The notes under the pieces: model-generated
What the model saw: only the letters and a program-made list of their open reading frames with translations
Told to the model about the DNA's origin: nothing
Database searches by the model: none
DNA from: Acinetobacter variabilis
Lineage (GTDB): Bacteria; Pseudomonadota; Gammaproteobacteria; Pseudomonadales; Moraxellaceae
Assembly: GCF_000369625.1 (NCBI RefSeq)
Contig: NZ_KB850113.1
Location: forward strand, 1,247,343-1,311,342
Direction: 5' to 3'
Length of the DNA: 64,000 nt
Shown: positions 1 to 8,260 of the stretch, one piece after another
Layout: every line of letters starts with the position of its first letter
How positions within the stretch are numbered: position 1 is the stretch's first letter
Made by a program: the position numbers and the translations under genes

Positions 1-487
1 ACCAGGCCTGGCTGTAATTAAAAGTTATGACTATCCACCCAAGGTAAATTCGATTTTAGGCTGGACGGGCCTCACTCAGGCACTACTCGCTCCCTTTGGC
101 TGTTTCAGTGTTAATCTTGCTGCAATTAGTGCAGCAGTCAGTCTGGATGCACAGGCACATCCTGATCCAGCTAAGCGTTATATCGCAGGTATGAGCTGTG
201 GTCTGTTTTATATTCTGATGGGTTTCTTCGCTGCGACCCTGACCAGCTTATTGATGGCTTTTCCGGGTATTCTCATTACGGTTCTGGCCGGCATTGCCCT
301 GTTTGGCACCATTAGCCACAACATTGCAGTGGCTTTTCAGGACACTCATGACCGGGAAGCCGCACTGATGACCTTTCTGTTCAGTGCATCCAATATCCAG
401 TTTTTCGGCATTGGTTCTGCTTTCTGGGGCCTACTGCTTGGCTTGATGGTTTATTTACTATTTAAGCTTAAACCTCAGCTGGCTTAA
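1..487 (+). CDS. benE: BenE-family benzoate/H+ symporter, C-terminal part
   Basis: Only the last 161 codons are in the window; the frame is open from base 2. The product is a multi-pass inner-membrane protein. Stretches such as GWTGLTQALLAPFGCFSVNLA followed by AAISAAVSLD, then the hydrophobic segments near the end, match the BenE family of proton-driven aromatic acid importers. No benzoate catabolic genes follow, so the substrate is not supported by context. The next gene lies on the opposite strand, so this one ends its transcription unit. Family assignment is fairly firm, substrate is inference. Confidence 0.8.
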   Translation, partial: PGLAVIKSYDYPPKVNSILGWTGLTQALLAPFGCFSVNLAAISAAVSLDAQAHPDPAKRYIAGMSCGLFYILMGFFAATLTSLLMAFPGILITVLAGIALFGTISHNIAVAFQDTHDREAALMTFLFSASNIQFFGIGSAFWGLLLGLMVYLLFKLKPQLA

Positions 488-523
488 ATTCATGAAAATA
501 GAGATAACTTATAGCTATCGGTT

Positions 524-868
524 TTAATGCCCCGCTGCTTGAGAAAACAGATTAATGACCACCACACCGGAAATAATCAGGGCAATACCAATAAAAGCAG
601 GAAGATCCAACGCCTGCTTAAATACAATATAACCGACAATGGCCGTGAGAATGATCCCGACTCCGGCCCAGATCGCATAAGCAATGCCTAAAGGAATCAC
701 CTTGATCACCTGAGACAGCAAATAAAAGGCGATACAAAATAAAACGACCACCGCTAAAGAAGGCCACAAACGGGTAAAGCCTTCAGATTTCACCAGAAAT
801 GTAGAGCCAGTGACTTCGGCAATTATAGCCAAACCCAACAAAAGATATGCCCAAGTTGCAGGGTTCAT
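524..868 (-). CDS. Small multidrug resistance (SMR/EmrE-type) efflux transporter
   Basis: This 114-residue protein has four hydrophobic segments and the membrane-embedded glutamate of SMR transporters at about residue 18 (LAIIAEVTGS). The segment IPLGIAYAIWAGVGI is the family signature. Members exchange protons for cationic drugs, quaternary ammonium compounds or related cations. A strong ribosome site, GGAGG, sits 8 bases before the ATG. An IS5-family element ends 41 bp before the start codon, so the native promoter has probably been separated from the gene or replaced. It could be a guanidinium-exporter-type SMR; the sequence alone does not settle substrate. Confidence 0.9.
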   Translation of the reverse strand: MNPATWAYLLLGLAIIAEVTGSTFLVKSEGFTRLWPSLAVVVLFCIAFYLLSQVIKVIPLGIAYAIWAGVGIILTAIVGYIVFKQALDLPAFIGIALIISGVVVINLFSQAAGH

Positions 869-909
869 TTATTCATCCTCCAAATCTGTCTTTCCTAAAC
901 CAAAGCTTA

Positions 910-1766
910 GGGTTTGTTGACATTTACTGTTCATAATTAAACCTATAAAGGTAGCCATAAAAATATACAGGCTAAGGCAACAGCACTTTGATAATTTCTT
1001 TTGAGCTTGTCATATCGGGTAGCTATTCCTCTAAATTGCTTTAATCTACAAAACATATTTTCAACTAAATGCCTGATTTTATATAAATACCAGTCCATAT
1101 GATCATTGTTCGATTGGCTATTTATTTTTTTTGGTATATTCGCTTTTGTCCCTGTTTTTCTGATCTGTTCACGCAGTGGTTCTGAATCATAGTCTTTATC
1201 TGCGCAGACCACTTTTGTCTCTTTTAAGTCTAATGTTGATATTAAATCAGGTGCAACTTTGACGTCATGTGTGGTTCCATCGGTAATCATGAAATCAACA
1301 GGATTGCCATTTGCATCAACAATCAAATGTATTTTTGAGGAGTTTCCTCCTACACTTTTAGAAATGGATTGATTCGCTATACCGGCAGAATGTTGATGAG
1401 CACGTACGTGAGAGCCATCAATAAAAATCCACTCCATATCGGGGCATGATGCTAATAATTTGAATAATCTAAGCAACTTACCACTGCTTGACCAACGATT
1501 AAAACGTTTGAAAATAGAGTTTGATTGACCGAAATAGGAAGGAATATCTCGCCCCGGACAGCCTGTTCTAATTCTATAGAGAATAGCTTCAATAAAATTA
1601 CGTAAATTTGAGTTGTGATGAATGGATAAATTACGCAAAATAGTTTTCAACTTTTGCCAGTGTTGATCTGTCAGCATGGTACGAGGCATAGCGAATAGTA
1701 AAATTGGGTTTGGCGATTTGATTTTACTACTTTGCTATTTTTTAAGCTAAAAGTGTCAACACACCC
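910..1766 (-). mobile_element. IS5-family insertion sequence, copy 1
   Basis: This 857-bp element has 13-bp imperfect terminal inverted repeats. GGGTTTGTTGACA is at its low-coordinate end, and the complement of GGGTGTGTTGACA is at the other. It is flanked by TA on both sides (908-909 and 1767-1768), consistent with a TA target duplication. It is nearly identical to the copy at 10504-11360 but in opposite orientation. It carries one transposase gene, which has two suspicious substitutions. Confidence 0.9.
943..1689 (-). CDS. IS5-family DDE transposase, copy 1, probably impaired
   Basis: The 248-residue transposase has a DDE triad at about D91 (FIDGSH), D164 (CADK) and E210 (LVENMF). It differs from the other copy at three residues: W46G in the conserved CPWRD motif, G166D two residues after the second catalytic aspartate, and H233Y. 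The first two change positions strongly conserved in this family, so activity is doubtful although the frame is intact. No frameshift is needed to read the gene. The copy at 10581 serves as the intact reference. Confidence 0.9.
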   Translation of the reverse strand: MPRTMLTDQHWQKLKTILRNLSIHHNSNLRNFIEAILYRIRTGCPGRDIPSYFGQSNSIFKRFNRWSSSGKLLRLFKLLASCPDMEWIFIDGSHVRAHQHSAGIANQSISKSVGGNSSKIHLIVDANGNPVDFMITDGTTHDVKVAPDLISTLDLKETKVVCADKDYDSEPLREQIRKTGTKANIPKKINSQSNNDHMDWYLYKIRHLVENMFCRLKQFRGIATRYDKLKRNYQSAVALACIFLWLPL

Positions 1767-1799
1767 TAGTTATAGTCTTAAGAAATAAATTATTTATAA

Positions 1800-2810
1800 C
1801 TATATATTGAGGGGCGAAAGCTGATGTAAAAAATCCAGCGTCTTGATAAAAGTCTGCTGACTTTCTTTCTTACCCATAAAGAACTGATATTCATGAATCA
1901 GCCAGGCTTTAGATTCGGGATAAAAAACTTCTGTTACTGGAACCTGCTGCGCTTTTAGAGCTTTGATAAAAGGCAAGGATTGGGTATCAGTCAGAAAGTC
2001 CTTGTTGCCCCCGCTAATGAATACTGGCGGATACGACGGCGTAATATACTGGATTGGAGAAATACGTTTGAGAAACTCGGCATCATTTTTACGATCCCCT
2101 GTATAGGCCTGAATCAGGCTATATACCCCCCACTCTACGATCTTCATTTCATCAGGTGCAGTACTGGCAAATGACTCCAGGTCATAAATACCACAGTGCA
2201 GAATCAGACCTTTAAGCTGAGAGGGTTGCAGATAAGGCTGAAAATCAGATTGTTTGGCGAAGTCAGGATTTGTTAGAAGCGCAGCATAATGGCTGGCCAT
2301 ATTCGCCCCGGCAGAATCTCCGGCCAGATATAAATTCTGGGCATCAATCTGGTATTCGGCTGCATGTTGAGTAATAAACTCTAAAGCCTGATCAATCTGA
2401 TGTAACTGACTTGGATAAATCGCTTGAGGTGCAAACTGATATTGAACCGATACCACGTTATAACCTTGCGCAGCCAGAAGTTTAAAATAACCCCGAGCAT
2501 GTTCTTTGGAACCGGAAATCCAGCCACCACCATGAATCCACACAATAGTTGGTTGAGGGCCGATATTTTCGATATTTTGTGGTTGATACAGATCCAGAGA
2601 TAGTTTTTGCTGCGGTTCATAGACAATATTCTGATGCACGATGACCGAACCTGGTGAATAGCGATCCATCACCTTTTGCTGCATCCCTGTGGTCAAATTA
2701 AAAGCACTCGCAATGACCCGGCTATTCTGTACAGTATTTTGACAGCCTGCCAAAATGATTGAACAGAGCAGCAATAAATGAATGGCAAAAAACCTCAAAA
2801 CCTTCCCCAT
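1800..2810 (-). CDS. Lipoprotein alpha/beta-hydrolase (HSL-type esterase)
   Basis: The protein starts with a lipoprotein signal ending in the lipobox LAGC (Cys23), so it is likely anchored in the cell envelope. The hydrolase core has an oxyanion-hole motif HGGG at about 93-96 and a nucleophile motif GDSAG with Ser166. A probable Asp271 lies in GGNKDFLTD and a probable His306 in WLIHEY. This matches the hormone-sensitive-lipase or carboxylesterase family acting on short-chain esters. The natural substrate is unknown. It stands alone, reading toward the IS. Confidence 0.87.
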   Translation of the reverse strand: MGKVLRFFAIHLLLLCSIILAGCQNTVQNSRVIASAFNLTTGMQQKVMDRYSPGSVIVHQNIVYEPQQKLSLDLYQPQNIENIGPQPTIVWIHGGGWISGSKEHARGYFKLLAAQGYNVVSVQYQFAPQAIYPSQLHQIDQALEFITQHAAEYQIDAQNLYLAGDSAGANMASHYAALLTNPDFAKQSDFQPYLQPSQLKGLILHCGIYDLESFASTAPDEMKIVEWGVYSLIQAYTGDRKNDAEFLKRISPIQYITPSYPPVFISGGNKDFLTDTQSLPFIKALKAQQVPVTEVFYPESKAWLIHEYQFFMGKKESQQTFIKTLDFLHQLSPLNI

Positions 2811-3002
2811 AGATCAGCCCAAAAATAAGCCTAGGCAGTTTAAACCATCCCCAGAAAAACAGCGTCATTTATTCTGTTATTTTTGATCAATAAAACCTGA
2901 ATTCCTAGTTTTTCGCTCTGTTTTTTCTTTAATCAAATCTCTGCTTTCATGTGAAAAATATCTGTAATTTAAAGATTTTTTCCATTTTTCAGCTTTTTGC
3001 AA

Positions 3003-3031
3003 TTGCACCCTTGGTTGCACTGTGCTATCAA
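3003..3031 (+). promoter_or_regulatory. Possible sigma70 promoter of the first usp gene
   Basis: TTGCAC at 3003-3008 and TATCAA at 3026-3031 are separated by 17 bases and lie about 45 bases before the start codon. Each box matches the consensus at four of six positions. This is a pattern match only. Confidence 0.3.
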
Positions 3032-3073
3032 TAAATCAGAGCGTAAAAGACACACAACATGCGGAGAAAAATC

Positions 3074-3517
3074 ATGGCTTACCAACATATTTTAGTCCCA
3101 GTAGACGGTTCAGATATTTCCTTTTCTGCAGTTCGACATGCAGCCAAAATTGCCAAGGCATTTGGCAGTAAACTTTCCCTAATCAGCCTGATTGCAGAAG
3201 ACCCTTTTACCGAAGCTGACTTCTACTACAGTTCAACCATCATGAAAGAGTATTTTGCTCAGGCTCATGCCAATGCAAAAAATGCCCTAAAAGAAGCCAC
3301 TGCAATTGCAGACAGTGAAGGTATAGAAGCAGATTCCCGCATTGTGACTGGTCTGGTGAATGCCGAACATATTGCTGAGACTGCAGAGGAAACCCAAGCC
3401 GATCTGATCGTCATGGGTTCACACGGTCGTAAAGGCTTCCAGAAAATGATTCTGGGCAGCTTTGCACAAGATGTTTTGGGCGCCAGTCAAATTCCGGTGT
3501 TAATCGTTAAAAAATAA
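3074..3517 (+). CDS. Universal stress protein, UspA family (first of a pair)
   Basis: A single Usp domain of about 147 residues begins HILVPVDGSD and ends IPVLIVKK. The ATP-binding loop MGSHGRKGFQKMILGS near the C-terminus has the G-x2-G-x9-G-S pattern of ATP-binding Usp proteins. I chose the ATG at 3074 because GGAG lies 8 bases upstream; an earlier in-frame ATG at 3059 overlaps that ribosome site. A hairpin terminator follows. A paralogue follows 125 bp downstream. Members help survival under starvation or respiratory stress; the exact role here is not known. Confidence 0.9.
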   Translation: MAYQHILVPVDGSDISFSAVRHAAKIAKAFGSKLSLISLIAEDPFTEADFYYSSTIMKEYFAQAHANAKNALKEATAIADSEGIEADSRIVTGLVNAEHIAETAEETQADLIVMGSHGRKGFQKMILGSFAQDVLGASQIPVLIVKK

Positions 3518-3523
3518 CCTGAT

Positions 3524-3552
3524 TTGCGCATCTTCAAGGTGCGCAATTTTTT
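3524..3552 (+). terminator. Rho-independent terminator after the first usp gene
   Basis: The arms TTGCGCA and TGCGCAA enclose a 9-base loop and are followed by six T residues. It lies between the two usp genes, so they may be expressed partly independently. Confidence 0.75.
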
Positions 3553-3642
3553 CAGGCAGTGTTTCTGTCTGAACCCTTCTACAGTGAACCTCCATTTTCT
3601 AAATGACCATTTCACTGCATATTCTAAAAATGAGGAGGCACC

Positions 3643-4089
3643 ATGCAAAACTATGAACATATTCTTGTCGCACTCGATGAATCCTCGATGTCCTATGCTG
3701 CAGCTGAACATGCCCGTGAGCTGGCCAAAGCTTTTAGTAGTAAGGTGACATTGGTCAGTATTATTGCCGTAGATCCATTTAAAGGCGTGGACTTTTATAA
3801 GGTTGCTCCCGCAGTCACTGACTATTTCATGCAGGCAGAACAACATGCACTGGATCTTTTAAATGAGATCAAGGAAAATTTTGTGCATGATGGTACACAA
3901 GTCACGACCAAAATCATTCATGGTATGGCACCTTCTGAAGGAATTCTTCAGGCAGCGCAGGAAGTTCCGACCGATCTGATTATCATGGGATCACATGGCC
4001 GCAAAGGTTTGCAAAAACTGATGCTGGGCAGCGTGGCACAGAATGTCCTTTCCCAGTCCGAGATTCCGGTATTGATTGTGAGATCGTAA
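3643..4089 (+). CDS. Universal stress protein, UspA family (second of a pair)
   Basis: This 148-residue Usp-domain protein is clearly paralogous to the gene just upstream. They share the DPF and DFY segments, and the loop MGSHGRKGLQKLMLGS has the ATP-binding pattern. A GAGGAG ribosome site sits just before the ATG. The pair probably arose by tandem duplication, followed by divergence mainly in the middle of the protein. A bidirectional-looking terminator follows. Confidence 0.9.
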   Translation: MQNYEHILVALDESSMSYAAAEHARELAKAFSSKVTLVSIIAVDPFKGVDFYKVAPAVTDYFMQAEQHALDLLNEIKENFVHDGTQVTTKIIHGMAPSEGILQAAQEVPTDLIIMGSHGRKGLQKLMLGSVAQNVLSQSEIPVLIVRS

Positions 4090-4100
4090 GACAGACAACA

Positions 4101-4127
4101 AAAAAGCCTGCTATGCAGGCTTTTTTT
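4101..4127. terminator. Bidirectional terminator between usp and a small minus-strand gene
   Basis: GCCTGC, a three-base loop and GCAGGC form the stem, with five A residues before it and seven T residues after, so it can work on both strands. It touches the stop codon of the minus-strand gene starting at 4335. Confidence 0.8.
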
Positions 4128-4335
4128 AGCGAACTTTTTGATTCAGTTCGTTCAGGAAGAGTTCAGCATCCAGCTGGCTATTAAATACTTTTTTGTATTC
4201 TCCAGCTTGCTGAATAGAATACGGTGTATATTGAAGGGAAATTTCAAACAGACCAGTCGCAGCATTTCTGCTGACATGGACCGCAATAATATGCCGAGTA
4301 TTTAAATAAAAACCATCTTCGATTTTCACCAACAT
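4126..4335 (-). CDS. Small unknown protein (69 aa)
   Basis: I do not recognise this protein. It begins MLVKIEDGFYLN and reads as an alternating hydrophobic and polar sequence compatible with a short beta-rich fold followed by a helix (DAELFLNELNQKV). It has no signal peptide or membrane segment. Its stop codon overlaps the terminator shared with the usp gene. Its convergent layout and its own upstream spacer of about 200 bp suggest a real single-gene unit. Confidence 0.65.
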   Translation of the reverse strand: MLVKIEDGFYLNTRHIIAVHVSRNAATGLFEISLQYTPYSIQQAGEYKKVFNSQLDAELFLNELNQKVR

Positions 4336-4503
4336 CTTGAATAAGACCTCTAGTATATCAATTTGAAGATTTCTTCATGTTTAATAGAAAAGTATAGTTT
4401 TACTTTCCTGTCTAGCCTCTTACTGTAAACCTTTTATGTGGCTGATTTCGCATTATAGGATTTTAAATGTGTTTAAATTCACCATTTAAAATAAGTAAAT
4501 AAT

Positions 4504-4533
4504 AAAAAGCCGGATCAGATGATCCGGCTTTTT
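4504..4533 (-). terminator. Terminator after pepN
   Basis: A perfect inverted repeat AAGCCGGATCA / TGATCCGGCTT with A and T tracts outside lies 12 bp past the pepN stop. Both strands have T runs, so it may also stop plus-strand reads. Confidence 0.85.
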
Positions 4534-4544
4534 ACATAATGATC

Positions 4545-7154
4545 TTATACGCTTAACATGCTGTTCAATGTCTCAGAGACATTTTTCGATTTCACCTGTG
4601 GTTTTAAAGCTTCAAGTTGTGCTTTAACTTCACTGCGTTGTGGTTCAATCAGTGTATACCAGCGTGAAAGCACCTGAAGCAGACGTGAACCGACAATCGG
4701 GTTTTTCTGATCCAGATATTTCGCCAGCTCGATATAATGCTGTACACCAAAGCTCCAGGTATTGACCGGATTGGCATTCAAACCGCCACTCACCGCACGG
4801 ATACGGTTTGGCACTTTCAAGTCATAATCCGCATGCTCAGTGAGTGCTTTAATTGTTTCTGCAGTCGCTTTTGGATGAGCTGCTTGCAGCATGAACCATT
4901 GATCCAGTGCCAGTGCTTCATCTTTAAAGCGGTTATAGAAATCATCCAGGAATGCTTTGGCTTGAGGTGCATCATTCCATACCAATACACGCAAGGCACC
5001 TAAACGTTCAGACATATTGCCTGTGTTTTGGTATTGCTGCTCTGCCAGAGCAAATGCACTTTCATCACCTTGACGTGCAATCAGCATCAACATGATATTT
5101 TTCAGTGCACGCACACCCATCGCCTGAGAGAAATCTGACTGTAGCTCAGGATCCAGACTCAGATAGATTTCTTTAGCTGTTGCTCCAAAGGCACGTGCCA
5201 ATTTATGCAGCAAGGCATCACGTTTTTCCTGGATCATGGCCGGATTGTAGTCTGTATCAATACGGCTACCCAGGTAACCTTCAGCCGGTACATCAAACAG
5301 ACGGGAAGCCAATAGCGGATCTTTCTGAATCAGATCAGGCAAGGTATTTAGCATTGCCTCGATATAAATTTCAGAAGGTTGATCATCCAGCAGAATGCGT
5401 TCTAATAAAGTCTGGGTCGCCTGCCACTGGTTAAAACCATTGGTTTCATATTGCAACAGGAACGCCAGTTCTTGTTCAGAGTAATCAAAATGAAGATCAA
5501 CGGGTGCAGAGAAGTTACGCAATAAAGAAACCACCGGCTTGCTGGTTACACCGCTAAACTCGATGGTCGCTTCATCCTGATCAAACAGATACACCCCATC
5601 TTTGACGCCATTTTCAAATAAGGCGTCAGAGTTCAGGCTCAGCTGCTCACCGGTATTCGCATCAAACAAGGCCAAAGCCACTGGAATCGAAACAGCTTTC
5701 AGATTCGGATATTTCGGATGAGCTTTCAGGCTTTGCTTAAAGCTAAGACGATAAGTTTGTGCATCTGCATCATACTCACCTTTTGCGACCAGTTTCGGTG
5801 TACCTGGCTGGTTATACCAAGTCAGGAAGTTTGATAGATCCACACCAGAACCGGCGGTCAATGCAGCTACCCAGTCTTCAACGGTTACGGCCTGACCATC
5901 ATGACGGCGGAAATACTCATCTGTACCTTGACGGAATTTTTCTTTACCGAGTAAAGTCGCCATCATACGGTTAATTTCCGCACCTTTTTCATACACGGTC
6001 GCAGTATAGAAGTTATTAATTTCTACAAAATGATCCGGACGCGGTGGATGCGATAAAGGGCCAGAATCTTCCGGGAACTGATGCGCTTTCAGGACTGCAA
6101 CATCATCAATACGCTGTACCGCAGCAGACTGTAGATCTTCCGAGAAAGACTGATCACGGAATACAGTCAAACCTTCTTTCAGACACAGCTGGAACCAGTC
6201 ACGACAAGTAATCCGGTTACCCGTCCAGTTATGGAAATATTCATGGGCAATTACGGACTGTACACGCATGATGGCAGCATCTGTTGTATATTCTTCATCA
6301 GCCAATACGCATGAGGTATTGAAGATATTCAGACCTTTGTTTTCCATCGCACCCATGTTAAATGCGCTAGTTGCTACGATCATGTAATTATCGAGGTCGT
6401 ATGGCAGACCATAATGCTCTTCATCCCAACGCATGGAATGTTTCAACGCTTCCATCGCAATTTTGCATTTTGGAATATCTTTTTCCTCGGCATAGATTTC
6501 CAGTGCCACATCACGACCCTCTGATGTGGTATAGCGATCTTTCATTACTGCCAGATCCCCAATGACGCAGGCAAATAAATAGCTCGGCTTTTTGGTTGGA
6601 TCTTGCCAAAGTGCATAGTGACGGTTTTCATCCACTTCACCCGTCTCAATCAGGTTACCGTTAGCCAGTAGAACTGGATACTTTTTGTCAGCTTCGACAC
6701 GAGTGGTAAATACAGACAATACATCTGGGCGGTCTGGATAGAACGTAATTTTACGGAAACCTTCCGGTTCGTTCTGAGTTACGAACAGATCTGAACTGGC
6801 CTGATACAGACCTTCCAGCATGGTATTGCTTTCTGGATGAATCTTGACGACTGTTTCAATGGTCGCCTGATCTGGAGCATTGCTAATCACCAGTTGCTCA
6901 GTATCCAGAATATAATCTGATGCATTTAGTGGCTGACCATTTAACTGGATCGATTGCAGTTCGAGGTCACGACCAAGCAATACCAGATCACCTGCTGTTT
7001 GACGCTGCATCTCCAGTTTGCTGCTGACCAGCGTATGATCGTCATAGACTTGAATATTCAGGTCGATTGAATCTACAACAAAAGAAGGTTTTTGATAGTC
7101 TTTTAAATAAATGGTTTGATCTGCTTCGATCACCGGATTCGCCGCGATATTCAT
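4545..7154 (-). CDS. pepN: Aminopeptidase N
   Basis: This 869-residue M1-family zinc aminopeptidase is close to the usual length of bacterial PepN. The exopeptidase motif GAMEN is at 268-272. The zinc site HEYFH is at 304-308, with Glu305 as catalytic base and Glu327 in LKEGLT as third ligand. The catalytic tyrosine is in TVYEKGAE. The enzyme removes N-terminal residues from peptides in the cytoplasm. An AGGA ribosome site precedes the ATG. It is a single-gene unit with its own terminator and lies between the two inverted IS copies. Confidence 0.97.
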   Translation of the reverse strand: MNIAANPVIEADQTIYLKDYQKPSFVVDSIDLNIQVYDDHTLVSSKLEMQRQTAGDLVLLGRDLELQSIQLNGQPLNASDYILDTEQLVISNAPDQATIETVVKIHPESNTMLEGLYQASSDLFVTQNEPEGFRKITFYPDRPDVLSVFTTRVEADKKYPVLLANGNLIETGEVDENRHYALWQDPTKKPSYLFACVIGDLAVMKDRYTTSEGRDVALEIYAEEKDIPKCKIAMEALKHSMRWDEEHYGLPYDLDNYMIVATSAFNMGAMENKGLNIFNTSCVLADEEYTTDAAIMRVQSVIAHEYFHNWTGNRITCRDWFQLCLKEGLTVFRDQSFSEDLQSAAVQRIDDVAVLKAHQFPEDSGPLSHPPRPDHFVEINNFYTATVYEKGAEINRMMATLLGKEKFRQGTDEYFRRHDGQAVTVEDWVAALTAGSGVDLSNFLTWYNQPGTPKLVAKGEYDADAQTYRLSFKQSLKAHPKYPNLKAVSIPVALALFDANTGEQLSLNSDALFENGVKDGVYLFDQDEATIEFSGVTSKPVVSLLRNFSAPVDLHFDYSEQELAFLLQYETNGFNQWQATQTLLERILLDDQPSEIYIEAMLNTLPDLIQKDPLLASRLFDVPAEGYLGSRIDTDYNPAMIQEKRDALLHKLARAFGATAKEIYLSLDPELQSDFSQAMGVRALKNIMLMLIARQGDESAFALAEQQYQNTGNMSERLGALRVLVWNDAPQAKAFLDDFYNRFKDEALALDQWFMLQAAHPKATAETIKALTEHADYDLKVPNRIRAVSGGLNANPVNTWSFGVQHYIELAKYLDQKNPIVGSRLLQVLSRWYTLIEPQRSEVKAQLEALKPQVKSKNVSETLNSMLSV

Positions 7155-7834
7155 ATAATGTCCTGATCCTTTATTGCACAGCTTCTAAGGCAAAAGATTG
7201 TCAATGTATTGATCATACGCCTTGATCTTGAACCTGTCTGTGCGTTTCATTTGTATTGTATATGGGAATAATTACTAATCTTTTCAATTGAGCTACATCA
7301 AAATATACGACAATCGCCTTATATTTGCCCGATATCTAAAATCCCCCTCTCTAAAACAACTTAAAGATAGAATAAAAAAAGCCCTCATCTGCACTATATG
7401 ATTCCTCTATGCATGTTTCCTGCATATGCAAAGTATTATTCCAATATTAAAATTTACTGCCTGAGTTAAGAACAACCTTATCCAATTTAGATGCTGGGCA
7501 CTGCAAAATCTGGCTTCTAAAAGATTAGGTTCTGGTTAATCTGCGTTCCGAATTTCACTTTAAATGCACAAATGACATGCACCAGTTTGAATGCATTTTG
7601 TCTCACCCAACAGCAACGGCAGGATTTAAAGAAAGATATATGCCAAGTTTTCAGCCAATATCATATTTTTTCACATTTTCTTATCTATTTGATTTAAAAA
7701 TATATAATTTAGGATTAATAGCAATTCCGAAATACTGATTAAAAAATGAGCATGGTTTTTGCTACAGTTTAAGTGTGTTTTCTCCAAGCGCAAAGACTCC
7801 AAGAATAACGACAACAAAGAAATTGAGGTGAGCT
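7155..7834. other. 680-bp intergenic region, no convincing gene
   Basis: This AT-rich stretch lies between the divergent pepN and a small unknown gene and must contain both promoters. The only frame that caught my eye is 7577-7738 on the plus strand (53 codons), which has no ribosome site and no recognisable protein features. I saw no RNA gene or repeat. Confidence 0.5.
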
Positions 7835-8092
7835 ATGTATTTAAAACAGCATGTGGTACGGATTGAAAATCTTAAAACACTTCAGGTTCTGGATCAGGCC
7901 AATATTGATCATAAAGTCATTGCCCTGTTTATGAGTTCTGAAGGCGTTCAGCTACAAGCGCATGAGGTCAGTGCGATTCTGAATACTTATGATGCACTCG
8001 GTGGCAAAAAGGTTCCATCCAAAAAAGTGCAGGCGTTGATTCAAGCGAAACATCAAGGAGAGGAAGACGAAACATTACCCTGCCCCGTTTAA
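7835..8092 (+). CDS. Small unknown protein (85 aa)
   Basis: I do not recognise this protein. It is soluble and predicted mainly helical (IENLKTLQVLDQANIDHKV), with a lysine-rich middle (GGKKVPSKKVQ) and an acidic C-terminal end. A GAGGTG ribosome site lies 4 bases before the ATG. It is followed after 168 bp by the zinc-ribbon protein on the same strand; whether they work together is unknown. Confidence 0.6.
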   Translation: MYLKQHVVRIENLKTLQVLDQANIDHKVIALFMSSEGVQLQAHEVSAILNTYDALGGKKVPSKKVQALIQAKHQGEEDETLPCPV

Positions 8093-8260
8093 AAAACGAT
8101 GATCCAGTTTTCTTGAATACAGGGCTACTTCGGTAGCTCTGTTTGTTGAAAGGCTCTCTCCTCCTGAAATCTGCTGCATTAAAATATTCTCAAATGACGC
8201 GTGACTTTGATGAGCTGTGTATAATCGCAGTTTCTCTTTATTCTGGAGTTGTGCGCAATC

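Noticed and set aside
3487..3846. Minus-strand frame of 119 codons across the usp genes
   Set aside because: It lies antisense to two clear Usp genes and across a terminator.
7577..7738. Plus-strand 53-codon frame in the pepN upstream gap
   Set aside because: It has no ribosome site, no recognisable motif, and ordinary AT-rich composition.
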